Shown here: piece after piece, positions 14,214 to 21,443 of the stretch
Layout of the letters: the number at the start of each line of letters is the position of its first letter
Position numbering within the stretch: the stretch's first letter is position 1
Virus record (IMG/VR): IMGVR_UViG_3300007346_000270
Coordinates: 1-23,090 of that record
Length of the DNA stretch: 23,090 nt
Direction: 5' to 3' (one strand)
DNA from: a virus
Program-made: the position numbers and the translations under genes
The notes under the pieces: model-generated
Databases searched by the model: none
What the model saw: only the letters and a program-made list of their open reading frames with translations
What the model was told of the DNA's origin: nothing

Positions 14214-16016
14214 ATGGCAAAGAAAAAAGAAGAACCTTATTTATTAAACGATGAAGAACATTTAAGTGAAGTAGATACACAAATTACTAAAACTTATAAT
14301 GATAAAGATCAAGAATCAAATCCTGACGAAGTTTCTAAAGCTATTAAAAAGGCCAACCCTGAAGATGTATCATATAATGAAGATGGTAGTATTTCAGTTA
14401 AGGAAGGTGATGTAAATGAAGTTGAAAAAACACAAGTAATGAAATTCGATATTAAGAGTAGTTCTGATGTTAAAGCTTTACAACAAATGTTAGATAAGGG
14501 GGTAGATTCTAAAAAAATGGGTGTTGGTACAGATGGAACAATATCTGTATCTGAGAATAAAATTAATTTGACTAAAAAAGAAATAATGGGTATTATTAAG
14601 GAGAATAAAAATTTTGTATCAACAAAATCGGATTTATTAAAAACAATTAAAAACAGAATAATATCAGAATCAAGAATGAACGATAACGTAAGAAGGAAGT
14701 TTGAGGGTGGTGATAACGACTATAATGATATTTTGGGTCAAGATTTAACAAATCAATTGGCACAAGAATCTTTTAGAGAAATTGCTGACAATATTAGACA
14801 AAAAACAGGTAAGGAAAACCCATCTTTTATGGAAATCCAACAATTTTTGAGTAATTCTCTATTGGAGGCAGCAAAAGAAGAATATAGGTTAGGAACAGAA
14901 AACCTAGAAAGAAAGGCTGTTGCCATGATTAGAAGACAATTTAACATCCCTGAGGATGCTGTTGAATTTGATGCAAAAATTATGGGAATACCTCCAGCAA
15001 TGTTGGGTTTACCTAGTTCAACACCACAGACACAATTAGACCAAATTGCTAGACAACAAGGGTTTAAGATTGGTGATATTAAACGTGAAGGATTAAAGTT
15101 TGATAAAGGTAATAAACCAAAACCTGAGGGTAGAACAGAAGAACAAATTAAACCAGCATTAAAAAGAAGGCGTTTAACGAACTCAATGATGCATGGGGCA
15201 GCAAGAAAATCACAAAATTTACACCATTTAGATGATGAATTAAGAGAAACCAACCCAACACTAGGAAGAAACTATTCTAACGTTATGGCAGCAAACGATG
15301 CAAACTATTTCTTAATGGATGATGATTCTATTAAACAACAAGGAATGGGTGGTATTCATGCAGGAAACGTTAAATTAGACATTTCTAATCCTGATAAACC
15401 AAAAATTATAGCACAAGGAATTATTTTCCCAATTCTTTTACACGAATTAGCTAAAGGTGTTGTAGAATTAATGTCTTTACAAGGTTTAAGTGATGATGTT
15501 GAAGTAAGAAAATATGTTTTAGATAAAACTGATAATTTGGAATCAGAAACTAATGATATTCGTTTGGGTACAAAAATTTGGGAGAAATTTGTTACACAAA
15601 TACCAACTGAAAACCAAGAAGTTATTTCTTTAACATGGAGTATTTTACAAGAATTACCTGATAGTGAATTTAATTCTGTTATTGAGGGGTTAATTAAAGG
15701 TGATGGTAATGCACAACAAAAAGTTAGAGGATTTGCTAATGAAGCTTTAGAAGAATTACGAGGTGAGGCAGCTGAAGATGTATTGTCTAGTTATAGTGAT
15801 GATTATGAGGATGAAAATGAAACACCTGAATCTGAAGAAGAAGATGTTGAGGATGAATTATTGAATAGTTTACTTAAACAAAAAGATGATACAGAAGAAG
15901 AGGTTGATTACGAATCTATGTCAAAAGTAGAATTACAAAATCTTATTGATGATGCTTTGGATGCTGGTGATATGGAATTAGTTAGACATTTAGGTTCAAT
16001 ATTGAATAAGAAATAA
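14214..16016 (+). CDS. Large putative virion protein, unknown function
   Basis: This encodes 600 residues. Residues 1-150 are charged and low in complexity, with IKE-N (about 126) and ISE-S (about 146) sites that fit the prohead-protease rule. From about 155 there is a mostly helical core, with NDILGQDLTNQLAQESFREI and KRRRLTNSMMHGAARKSQNL. In the same core are GIIFPILLHELAKGVVELM, with a conserved-looking His-Glu, and then helices to about 520. The last 80 residues are acidic (EDENETPESEEEDVEDE) and end in a short helix. It is the last gene of the operon before the terminator at 16056-16090 and precedes terminase. A head or neck structural role is inferred from position. I recognise the middle region as recurring in other large phages, but no function is known to me. 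Confidence 0.6.
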   Translation: MAKKKEEPYLLNDEEHLSEVDTQITKTYNDKDQESNPDEVSKAIKKANPEDVSYNEDGSISVKEGDVNEVEKTQVMKFDIKSSSDVKALQQMLDKGVDSKKMGVGTDGTISVSENKINLTKKEIMGIIKENKNFVSTKSDLLKTIKNRIISESRMNDNVRRKFEGGDNDYNDILGQDLTNQLAQESFREIADNIRQKTGKENPSFMEIQQFLSNSLLEAAKEEYRLGTENLERKAVAMIRRQFNIPEDAVEFDAKIMGIPPAMLGLPSSTPQTQLDQIARQQGFKIGDIKREGLKFDKGNKPKPEGRTEEQIKPALKRRRLTNSMMHGAARKSQNLHHLDDELRETNPTLGRNYSNVMAANDANYFLMDDDSIKQQGMGGIHAGNVKLDISNPDKPKIIAQGIIFPILLHELAKGVVELMSLQGLSDDVEVRKYVLDKTDNLESETNDIRLGTKIWEKFVTQIPTENQEVISLTWSILQELPDSEFNSVIEGLIKGDGNAQQKVRGFANEALEELRGEAAEDVLSSYSDDYEDENETPESEEEDVEDELLNSLLKQKDDTEEEVDYESMSKVELQNLIDDALDAGDMELVRHLGSILNKK

Positions 16017-16022
16017 AGACAT

Positions 16023-16054
16023 ACGGATTAGGACCGTTATCAGTTACGACTGAT
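16023..16054 (+). ncRNA. Two small hairpins stacked before the terminator
   Basis: ACGG (16023-16026) pairs with CCGT (16034-16037) over a 7-nt loop. After one base, ATCAGT (16039-16044) pairs with ACTGAT (16049-16054) around TACG, a very stable UNCG tetraloop. One further base separates this from the terminator stem. This may be a structured 3' UTR or a small RNA. Confidence 0.4.
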
Positions 16055-16055
16055 T

Positions 16056-16090
16056 AAACCCACCAAGTTCGCTACTATGGTGGGTTTTTC
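16056..16090 (+). terminator. Strong intrinsic terminator of the 11.8-16.0 kb operon
   Basis: AAACCCACCA (16056-16065) pairs perfectly with TGGTGGGTTT (16078-16087) around a 12-nt loop and is followed by T-rich sequence. It lies 39 nt after the stop of the 600-residue gene. Confidence 0.88.
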
Positions 16091-16100
16091 GTTTTTGATT

Positions 16101-16108
16101 ATATTTAT
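16101..16108 (+). promoter_or_regulatory. Promoter-like element upstream of 16114
   Basis: TATATTTATA ends 5 nt before the ATG, directly after the terminator. A transcript from it would be nearly leaderless. Confidence 0.5.
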
Positions 16109-16113
16109 ATTAT

Positions 16114-16476
16114 ATGAAATCAATAAAACAAATAATTAGAGAAGAAATCAACGATTTTGATTGGACATCAGAGATTAAACCGATGAAACCTGAAATGGAA
16201 TGGTTAAAATCTAATTTTGATAACCTTAAACCAATTGTTAAAGGTATTAGAACCTATTATGTTGATAACGAAAGAAAACCACTTTTTTATTATCAGAATG
16301 AAGAAAATGGGGATGTTTACATAAATTATGGTAGAATTTGGTCGGTTTTAAAAAAGGATTTTGGTCTTAATCGTACTGAAATTCAGGAACTTATAAAGAG
16401 GTGGTTGGAAGAGACCTATAATTTAATGGGACTTACACCGAACAAGTTAAAAATGCTCTTTCTTCCTTTGTTGTAA
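16114..16476 (+). CDS. NDFDW-motif small protein with capsid-targeting-like N-terminus
   Basis: This encodes 120 residues. The N-terminus MKSIKQIIREEINDFDWTSEIKP joins a basic amphipathic peptide ending I-R-E (8-10) to NDFDW (13-17), as in the minus-strand gene at 7913-8473 and the junctions of the polyprotein. The length equals that of the polyprotein modules (115-131). The C-terminal part is helical (FGLNRTEIQELIKRWLEETY). The final codons are odd: a 30-bp segment encoding EETYNLMGLTP is repeated 66 bp later, in the same frame but behind the stop codon. The annotated C-terminus, NKLKMLFLPLL, may therefore be a recent replacement. I infer a packaged internal head protein with a stand-alone own promoter. 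Confidence 0.65.
   Translation: MKSIKQIIREEINDFDWTSEIKPMKPEMEWLKSNFDNLKPIVKGIRTYYVDNERKPLFYYQNEENGDVYINYGRIWSVLKKDFGLNRTEIQELIKRWLEETYNLMGLTPNKLKMLFLPLL
16410..16439 (+). repeat. 30-bp direct repeat, copy 1
   Basis: This matches 16476-16505 with two mismatches. It encodes ETYNLMGLT near the end of the 120-residue gene. Confidence 0.85.
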
Positions 16477-16505
16477 GAGACCTATAATTTAAGGGGACTA
16501 ACACC
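16476..16505 (+). repeat. 30-bp direct repeat, copy 2 (beyond the stop codon)
   Basis: This copy lies 66 bp after copy 1 and keeps the same reading frame (ETYNLRGLTPHH). It follows the in-frame TAA at 16474-16476, so it is not translated from the upstream gene. It looks like the remnant of an older C-terminus. Confidence 0.8.
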
Positions 16506-16543
16506 CCACCATATCTGTATGGGTCACAAAATTAAAACTCATG

Positions 16544-16551
16544 ATATTTAT
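16544..16551 (+). promoter_or_regulatory. Promoter-like element of terminase, decides the start at 16556
   Basis: GATATTTATA ends 4 nt before the ATG at 16556. An in-frame ATG at 16541 lies partly upstream of and across the element and is therefore unlikely to be the start. Confidence 0.55.
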
Positions 16552-16555
16552 AAGT

Positions 16556-18388
16556 ATGAGTTTATCAAAAGCACAAATGTTATATGAAATTGGGAAATGT
16601 TTATCAGACCCAGTTTATGCAATAGAATCTTATTTAGAAACAGAAGATAGGACACAAGGTGGTTATGTACCATTTAGATTATTCCCAAGACAAATAGAAT
16701 TGGTTAATGATTATAAAAATCATGACCACAATATAGTAATGAAACCTCGTCAGGCAGGTATTTCAACAACAACGGCAGCATACTTCGCAGTTTTAACAGC
16801 TTTATCTTCAAATAAATCAACACAAAAGATATTGATTGCGGCCAACAAACAAGAAACGGCAAAAGAATTCTTGAAAAAAATTAAAGATTTTACCATGCAA
16901 TTACCAGCATGGATGGATGTATATAGACCAGCAAATAGTGATTCATGGTTTAACCCCGAAAAAAACTCAAGTTCCCATTATAAATTATGGAATGGTTCAG
17001 AGGTTAAGGCCGTTGCTTCATCAAAAGATGCTTTAAGGGGTTATACACCATCATATATTGTTGTGGATGAGGCGGCCTTCATTGAGGGTAATAGAGGAGA
17101 AGAATTTTATACTGCAGCACAACCTTCATTATCAACAGGTGGTAAGTCGATACTTATTTCAACACCCAATGGATACGACCCACTTTACCATAAAGCATAC
17201 GTTATGGCAGAAAAAGGTCGAAATAATTTTAATATTGTTTCGATGAGATGGTATGAAGATCCACGTTATAATGGTAGGAATGATGGTTCTGGTATGTCAT
17301 GGATTTTACGTGACGATAAAACAGATGAAGTTGTTGAGGAGATAGTTGACCCTAAAAGTGGTAAAGGTCCTGATGCTGTTGTCCCTGAAGAAAAATGGGA
17401 TGAGATGGTTGAAAAAGGTTATACACCTAGGTCTAAATGGTTTGATGATATGTGTGCTCAACTTAACCATAACCCAAGGTCGATTTCACAGGAGTTGTTG
17501 TGTTCATTTATTGGTTCAGGTGATAACGTAATCGATGATAAATATAAAAATAGACAAGAAAAAGAAAACGTAAAAGACCCAATCAGGAAAGAATGGATTG
17601 ATGGTGGTATGTGGATATGGGAAGACCCTATTAAGGACCATCAATATATATTGGCAGCAGACCCTTCTTCAGGTTCTTCTGATGACTTCGCTGGTATATG
17701 TATATGGGATTATACAACAGGTAATCAGGTTGCTGAATACCATGGTAAGGTTGCACCAGACGTTTTGGGTGAAATATGTAAATATTATGGTGAATCATAT
17801 GACGCATTTATTGTTGTCGATATTACAGGTGGTTGGGGTGCTTCAGTTGTGTTAAAATTGATTGAATTAGGATACCCAAAAAATCGTCTTTATTACGATG
17901 TTGCTGTTGGTATTGATTCTGTTGAAAACAATAAAGCATTACAGAAGTTTATGGATAAAGGTAAATTACCTGGACTAAACTTCCAAAAGAATAGGAATAC
18001 CATTATTTCTGAGATGGAAAAAGGTATTAGGATGGATACTTTTAAGATTCGTTCTAAAAGGGTATTAAATGAAGTTAGTACCTTTGTTTATATTAACGGT
18101 AGACCAGACCATATGAAGGGTTATCACGATGACCTTTTAATGTGTATTGGTATGTGTTGTTTTGTTGGTATGACTTCTTTTAAGGATTTGGAAAAATCTA
18201 AGGGTCAAGCTAAAGCGATGATAAATAGTTGGTCTGTTGAAACAAATGATGTTAAAGATAATAGTGTTTTAGGTGAAGTTGTGGGTGGAGGGTTTTACTC
18301 AGACAAAAACACCAAAAATAACGTTACTGCTGAACAATTTAAAGAAAATATGTGGTTATTTAGTGGTATGAAAGGCTTTAAAAAATAA
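16556..18388 (+). CDS. terL: Terminase large subunit (T4 gp17-like DNA packaging motor)
   Basis: This encodes 610 residues from 16556. The ATPase part contains the Walker A variant MKPRQAGISTTT (62-73), Walker B SYIVVDEAAF (166-175, with Asp171 and Glu172) and the coupling motif ISTPNG (201-206), as in T4 gp17. The RNase-H-like nuclease part has AADPSSG (Asp369), VVDITGGWG (Asp422) and YHDDLL (Asp525/526) as the likely metal-binding residues. MCAQLNHNPRSISQELLCSF links the two domains. It packages and cuts concatemeric DNA at the portal. The protein is full length. No small terminase gene is recognised next to it. An 82-residue gene follows after 4 nt. Confidence 0.95.
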   Translation: MSLSKAQMLYEIGKCLSDPVYAIESYLETEDRTQGGYVPFRLFPRQIELVNDYKNHDHNIVMKPRQAGISTTTAAYFAVLTALSSNKSTQKILIAANKQETAKEFLKKIKDFTMQLPAWMDVYRPANSDSWFNPEKNSSSHYKLWNGSEVKAVASSKDALRGYTPSYIVVDEAAFIEGNRGEEFYTAAQPSLSTGGKSILISTPNGYDPLYHKAYVMAEKGRNNFNIVSMRWYEDPRYNGRNDGSGMSWILRDDKTDEVVEEIVDPKSGKGPDAVVPEEKWDEMVEKGYTPRSKWFDDMCAQLNHNPRSISQELLCSFIGSGDNVIDDKYKNRQEKENVKDPIRKEWIDGGMWIWEDPIKDHQYILAADPSSGSSDDFAGICIWDYTTGNQVAEYHGKVAPDVLGEICKYYGESYDAFIVVDITGGWGASVVLKLIELGYPKNRLYYDVAVGIDSVENNKALQKFMDKGKLPGLNFQKNRNTIISEMEKGIRMDTFKIRSKRVLNEVSTFVYINGRPDHMKGYHDDLLMCIGMCCFVGMTSFKDLEKSKGQAKAMINSWSVETNDVKDNSVLGEVVGGGFYSDKNTKNNVTAEQFKENMWLFSGMKGFKK

Positions 18389-18392
18389 TAAA

Positions 18393-18641
18393 ATGAAAAA
18401 AGTTAATTCTAACAAACCGTTTAATAATAGATGTAATTTAAGGGCTGGTGCAGGACCCATTTATAATAAATTTTGTCCAACACCAAATAACCCCAATGGT
18501 TCAAAAACAAAGGGTGGTGATTATAAAGGTGTTAAATTACCATGTAGTGAATTATATGATAATTTAGTTAATTATGTTTGGGAAATAGACCTTTCAAACG
18601 GAGAACACTTATCTTATGTTGAATGTGATTATGTAGATTAA
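18393..18641 (+). CDS. Small cysteine-containing hypothetical protein
   Basis: This encodes 82 residues with four Cys (RCNLRAG, KFCPTP, LPCSEL, VECDY) spaced widely enough to form a small metal site, although no standard zinc-finger spacing is seen. The first half is basic and Asn/Pro/Gly-rich. The second half ends acidic. It starts 4 nt after terminase in the same transcript. Neither this gene nor its neighbours show small-terminase features such as an HTH or coiled coil. The function is unknown. Confidence 0.55.
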   Translation: MKKVNSNKPFNNRCNLRAGAGPIYNKFCPTPNNPNGSKTKGGDYKGVKLPCSELYDNLVNYVWEIDLSNGEHLSYVECDYVD

Positions 18642-18658
18642 TTATTTTTTAAATAATT
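18640..18658. terminator. Weak A/T hairpin between convergent genes
   Basis: AATTATTT pairs with AAATAATT around TTT, spanning both stop codons. All pairs are A-T, so terminator function is doubtful. Confidence 0.25.
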
Positions 18659-19217
18659 TAATTTTTCTATTGTTTGTTGTGTCTTGGTCTTTTTCAATGA
18701 CCTTGTTTGATTTATATTTTTCTAAAATATTTAAAACTACTTGTAATTCGTATTTTAATTCTTGGTTTTCAATCTCCAAGTCGTTAATTACCTGTAAAAG
18801 ATCTTTATTTTTTTTGTTTAATTTATTTAAATCATTTTTATAATCATTTATTGTAACATCTTTTTTATTTAATTCCTGTTTAAGTTCCAAATAACGTTTG
18901 TTTAATTCATTTAAACAATTTTCAACAGAATCTAATTCATATTTACTAATAATTAAAGAAACGCCTTTTGTTTTTACTTTACGATCTAAACTATCCATTT
19001 TATGTTTTGATATGCTGTCCGTATAAACAATGTCTTCAATCATTTTTTCAGCAACCTCAATCATATCATTTTGTTTAATTTTTAAACTATCAATTTCTTT
19101 ATTTATTTTATCCGTATCAATATTTTTTCGTTCATCGTTATATATTGATACAACCGAAAAAGTTGTAAAAGATAAAATAACAACCAATACACCGTATTTT
19201 ATTAATCTTCTAATCAT
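18642..19217 (-). CDS. Membrane-anchored coiled-coil protein
   Basis: This encodes 191 residues. One N-terminal membrane segment (about 7-26, LIKYGVLVVILSFTTFSVVS) is preceded by basic residues (MIRR), so the rest probably lies outside the cytoplasm. Residues about 35-175 are a long charged coiled coil with heptad-like Leu/Ile spacing. The tail is basic (NNRKIKLFKK). The layout resembles an inner-membrane spanin (Rz) or a superinfection-type membrane protein, but no partner lipoprotein with a lipobox is present. It overlaps the upstream 78-residue gene by 8 bp and lies antisense between terminase and portal, an unusual place for a head-gene cluster. Confidence 0.6.
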   Translation of the reverse strand: MIRRLIKYGVLVVILSFTTFSVVSIYNDERKNIDTDKINKEIDSLKIKQNDMIEVAEKMIEDIVYTDSISKHKMDSLDRKVKTKGVSLIISKYELDSVENCLNELNKRYLELKQELNKKDVTINDYKNDLNKLNKKNKDLLQVINDLEIENQELKYELQVVLNILEKYKSNKVIEKDQDTTNNRKIKLFKK

Positions 19218-19446
19218 TTTTTTTATTTCTATTATTTAACTTTGTTATTGTTATAATGAATTTTTCATTTAATTCCTTATAATCATCTTTTAGTTGATTA
19301 ACTTCTTTTTCTAATTTAACTATTTGTGTTGTTAGTGTTGATTTGTTATCTAAATATAAATAACCTATCGCTATTAAACACATAAATAGTAATGCCACTA
19401 TTGGGTTTTTGGCAAACTCTTTAAACGATATGTTAGGTAAACTCAT
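19210..19446 (-). CDS. Small membrane protein with coiled-coil tail
   Basis: This encodes 78 residues from the ATG at 19446 (MSLPNISFKEFAKNP). A longer reading from 19509 is possible, but the minus-strand ATATTTAT element lies at 19462-19469, inside that extension, so I choose the shorter form. One membrane segment, PIVALLFMCLIAIGYLYL (15-32), is followed by a short coiled coil (KLEKEVNQLKDDYKELNEK). The topology matches the next gene, with which it overlaps by 8 bp. The two may form a complex at the inner membrane. Lysis and superinfection exclusion are both possible. Confidence 0.55.
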   Translation of the reverse strand: MSLPNISFKEFAKNPIVALLFMCLIAIGYLYLDNKSTLTTQIVKLEKEVNQLKDDYKELNEKFIITITKLNNRNKKND

Positions 19447-19461
19447 TATGTTTTTTATTAT

Positions 19462-19469
19462 ATAAATAT
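19462..19469 (-). promoter_or_regulatory. Minus-strand promoter-like element for the membrane gene pair
   Basis: On the minus strand this reads TATATTTATA, 15 nt before the ATG at 19446. It supports that start and a two-gene minus-strand transcript. Confidence 0.5.
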
Positions 19470-19510
19470 ACCCTTCACATTCATAATATAATAAATTATC
19501 TTTAAACATG

Positions 19511-19518
19511 ATATTTAT
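19511..19518 (+). promoter_or_regulatory. Promoter-like element of the portal gene
   Basis: GATATTTATAA lies 18 nt before the ATG at 19537, followed by an A-rich leader with no Shine-Dalgarno. Confidence 0.55.
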
Positions 19519-19536
19519 AAAAAAGAAATAAAAAAA

Positions 19537-21417
19537 ATGGCAGATAATAAGAATAATTTAACAGTTTATCAAAAACTATTTTATATGTTTGGCCAAGGTG
19601 GTGGTCCTAAAGCTAACCTAACCAACAATAAATATTCTTTAACGGATAACGATTTAATTGTAACAAAATCCAAAGAAGAGTTTAATAAAGAAAAATTACA
19701 ACTACAACAACAAAAATATTTAGAAAGTCAATGGTCTAAAATAGATAGTGAATTATATCAAAAGGCTATATTTTATGAAACTTCTAGAGTCGCTTCTTAT
19801 ATGGATTATGAGGCAATGGAATTTACTCCGGAGATTGCGGTAGCTTTAGATATTATGTCAGAAGAGTCGTGTACGTTAAGTGAACAAGGTAAAATGTTAA
19901 CGGTTTACTCTGATTCTAGTAGAATTAAAAAAGTATTAGAAGATTTGTTTTTTAATGTTTTAGACATCCACTCTAATTTACCAATGTGGACTAGAAATAC
20001 ATGTAAATATGGTGATAATTTTGTATTTTTAAAAATAGATTACAAAGATGGTATCATTGGTGGTACCCAATTAACTAATTTAGATATTGAAAGAAAAGAA
20101 TTAAACGCAGTAGATTTTAAAAACAACCAATTACAAGGTGAGAATGAAAATTCTCTTAATAAAAAGAATGTTAAGTTTATTTGGAAAGATAAAACTTTGG
20201 AGTTTAATGCTTGGGAGATAGCTCATTTCCGTTTATTGGGTGATGATAGAAAACTACCTTATGGTACATCTGTTTTAGAAAAAGTTAGACGTATTTGGAA
20301 ACAATTGCTTTTAGCCGAAGACGCGATGTTAGTTTATCGTGTAACAAGAGCACCTGAAAGAAGGGTATTTAAAGTTTATGTAGGTAACATTGATGATTCG
20401 GATGTTGAGGCATACGTACAAAAAGTAGCTAATAAATTTAAAAGAACACAAACAGCGGATAAACAAACAGGCCAAACAGATGTTAGATATAACACATTGG
20501 CAGTAGACCAAGATTATTTTGTTCCTGTTAGAGACCCTAACGCTTCAATGCCTATTGAAACTTTACCAGGTGCATCGAATTTAGATCAAATTGCAGATAT
20601 TCAGTTTATCCAAAGAAAATTGGTTACAGCATTAAGAGTACCAAAAACTTTTTTAGGGTTCGAAGAACCTACAGGTGAAGGTAAAAATTTAGCTTTAATG
20701 GATATTAGATTTGCTAGAACTATTAACAGAATCCAACAAGCTATGATTCAAGAATTAAATAAAATAGCAATCATTCATTTATATATTTTAGGTTTCCATG
20801 ATGAGTTAAATAATTTTAAATTAACACTTAATAACCCATCAACACAAGGTGAGGTATTAAAGGTTGAACAATGGAAGGAAAAAGTATTGTTATATAAAGA
20901 TTTAACAGCTAGTGATGCTGGTATTGCCGCAACATCACATACGTGGGCTAAGAAAAATATCTTTAATTGGTCTTCTGATGAAATTTTGGAAGATTTGGAA
21001 CAACAAAGATTGGAGAGAGCTGTTGCAGCTGAATTGGAAAAAACATCTGAGGTTATTAAAAACACAGGATTCTTTAAGAAGGTTGATAAGTTATATGGTG
21101 AGTTACCGTCAGAACAAGGTGCTGAAGGTGCTGAAGATACTGGTGGTGATGAAGGTGGATTTGGTGCTGACTCAGGAGGTGGTTTCGGAGGCGGAGGCTT
21201 CGGTGGAGGTGACTTCGGAGGTGGAGATACTGGAGGTGAAGATACTGGTGGTGATGAAGGTGGATTCGGAGAAAGTTTTAGAGGTGATAAAAACACAATA
21301 GACAAATTACTATTAGAAGGTAAAAAGAAAAATCAAGATATTTTTTATATGACTAAAGGTATAGATGAACTTTTAAATGAAGATATTTCTGATGAAGATG
21401 AATTATTATTCGATTAG
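19537..21417 (+). CDS. Portal protein (T4 gp20-like)
   Basis: This encodes 626 residues. The central part shows the T4-type portal pattern: SYMDYEAMEFTPEIAVALDI near residue 90 and MWTRNTCKYGDNFVFLKIDY. Further on are FRLLGDDRKLPYGTSVLEK, RVTRAPERRVFKVYVGNI and PGASNLDQIADIQFIQRKLV, followed by LRVPKTFLGF. The portal is the dodecameric ring through which terminase packages DNA and on which the head assembles. Residues about 530-580 form a Gly-rich low-complexity insert with a duplicated GDEGGFG, after which the chain ends in an acidic tail (DISDEDELLFD). T4 gp20 is shorter, so the Gly-rich C-terminal extension is a distinctive feature. Confidence 0.92.
   Translation: MADNKNNLTVYQKLFYMFGQGGGPKANLTNNKYSLTDNDLIVTKSKEEFNKEKLQLQQQKYLESQWSKIDSELYQKAIFYETSRVASYMDYEAMEFTPEIAVALDIMSEESCTLSEQGKMLTVYSDSSRIKKVLEDLFFNVLDIHSNLPMWTRNTCKYGDNFVFLKIDYKDGIIGGTQLTNLDIERKELNAVDFKNNQLQGENENSLNKKNVKFIWKDKTLEFNAWEIAHFRLLGDDRKLPYGTSVLEKVRRIWKQLLLAEDAMLVYRVTRAPERRVFKVYVGNIDDSDVEAYVQKVANKFKRTQTADKQTGQTDVRYNTLAVDQDYFVPVRDPNASMPIETLPGASNLDQIADIQFIQRKLVTALRVPKTFLGFEEPTGEGKNLALMDIRFARTINRIQQAMIQELNKIAIIHLYILGFHDELNNFKLTLNNPSTQGEVLKVEQWKEKVLLYKDLTASDAGIAATSHTWAKKNIFNWSSDEILEDLEQQRLERAVAAELEKTSEVIKNTGFFKKVDKLYGELPSEQGAEGAEDTGGDEGGFGADSGGGFGGGGFGGGDFGGGDTGGEDTGGDEGGFGESFRGDKNTIDKLLLEGKKKNQDIFYMTKGIDELLNEDISDEDELLFD
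21133..21269 (+). repeat. Gly-rich coding repeat in the portal gene
   Basis: A 32-nt segment at 21133-21164 is repeated at 21238-21269 with one synonymous change, 105 bp apart in frame. Between them lie GGA- and GGT-rich codons encoding GGGFGGGGFGGGDFGGG. Confidence 0.85.
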
Positions 21418-21420
21418 GGC

Positions 21421-21428
21421 ATATTTAT
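21421..21428 (+). promoter_or_regulatory. Promoter-like element upstream of 21444
   Basis: CATATTTATA lies 15 nt before the ATG at 21444 and a few bases after the portal stop. It would drive the three overlapping genes up to 23072. Confidence 0.5.
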
Positions 21429-21443
21429 ATTTAAAATAGTACT

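Noticed and set aside
15421-15480. Zinc protease site in the 600-residue protein (LLHELAKG)
   Set aside because: The second histidine of HExxH is absent and no other metal ligand is evident.
16017-16090. tRNA gene (a GTTCG resembling a T-loop is present)
   Set aside because: There is no acceptor stem, the middle hairpin has a 4-nt loop instead of an anticodon loop, and no cloverleaf can be drawn.
16410-16505. Variable repeat of a diversity-generating retroelement
   Set aside because: The copies differ at two positions with no adenine-specific pattern, and no reverse transcriptase or template repeat is in the window.
16541-16555. Earlier ATG for terminase at 16541
   Set aside because: It lies at the edge of the ATATTTAT element, and the added residues MIFIS are just its translation. 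The ATG at 16556 fits the spacing seen at other genes.
18642-19446. Inner and outer spanin pair
   Set aside because: Neither protein has a lipobox cysteine expected for an outer-membrane spanin, so topology alone is not enough.
19447-19509. Longer form of the 78-residue membrane protein starting at 19509
   Set aside because: The minus-strand promoter-like element lies within this extension, and the extra residues look like translated A/T spacer.
20775-21305. Minus-strand frame of 176 codons, very Pro/Ser-rich, opposite the portal
   Set aside because: It is the reverse reading of the Gly-rich portal repeat and has no promoter element.
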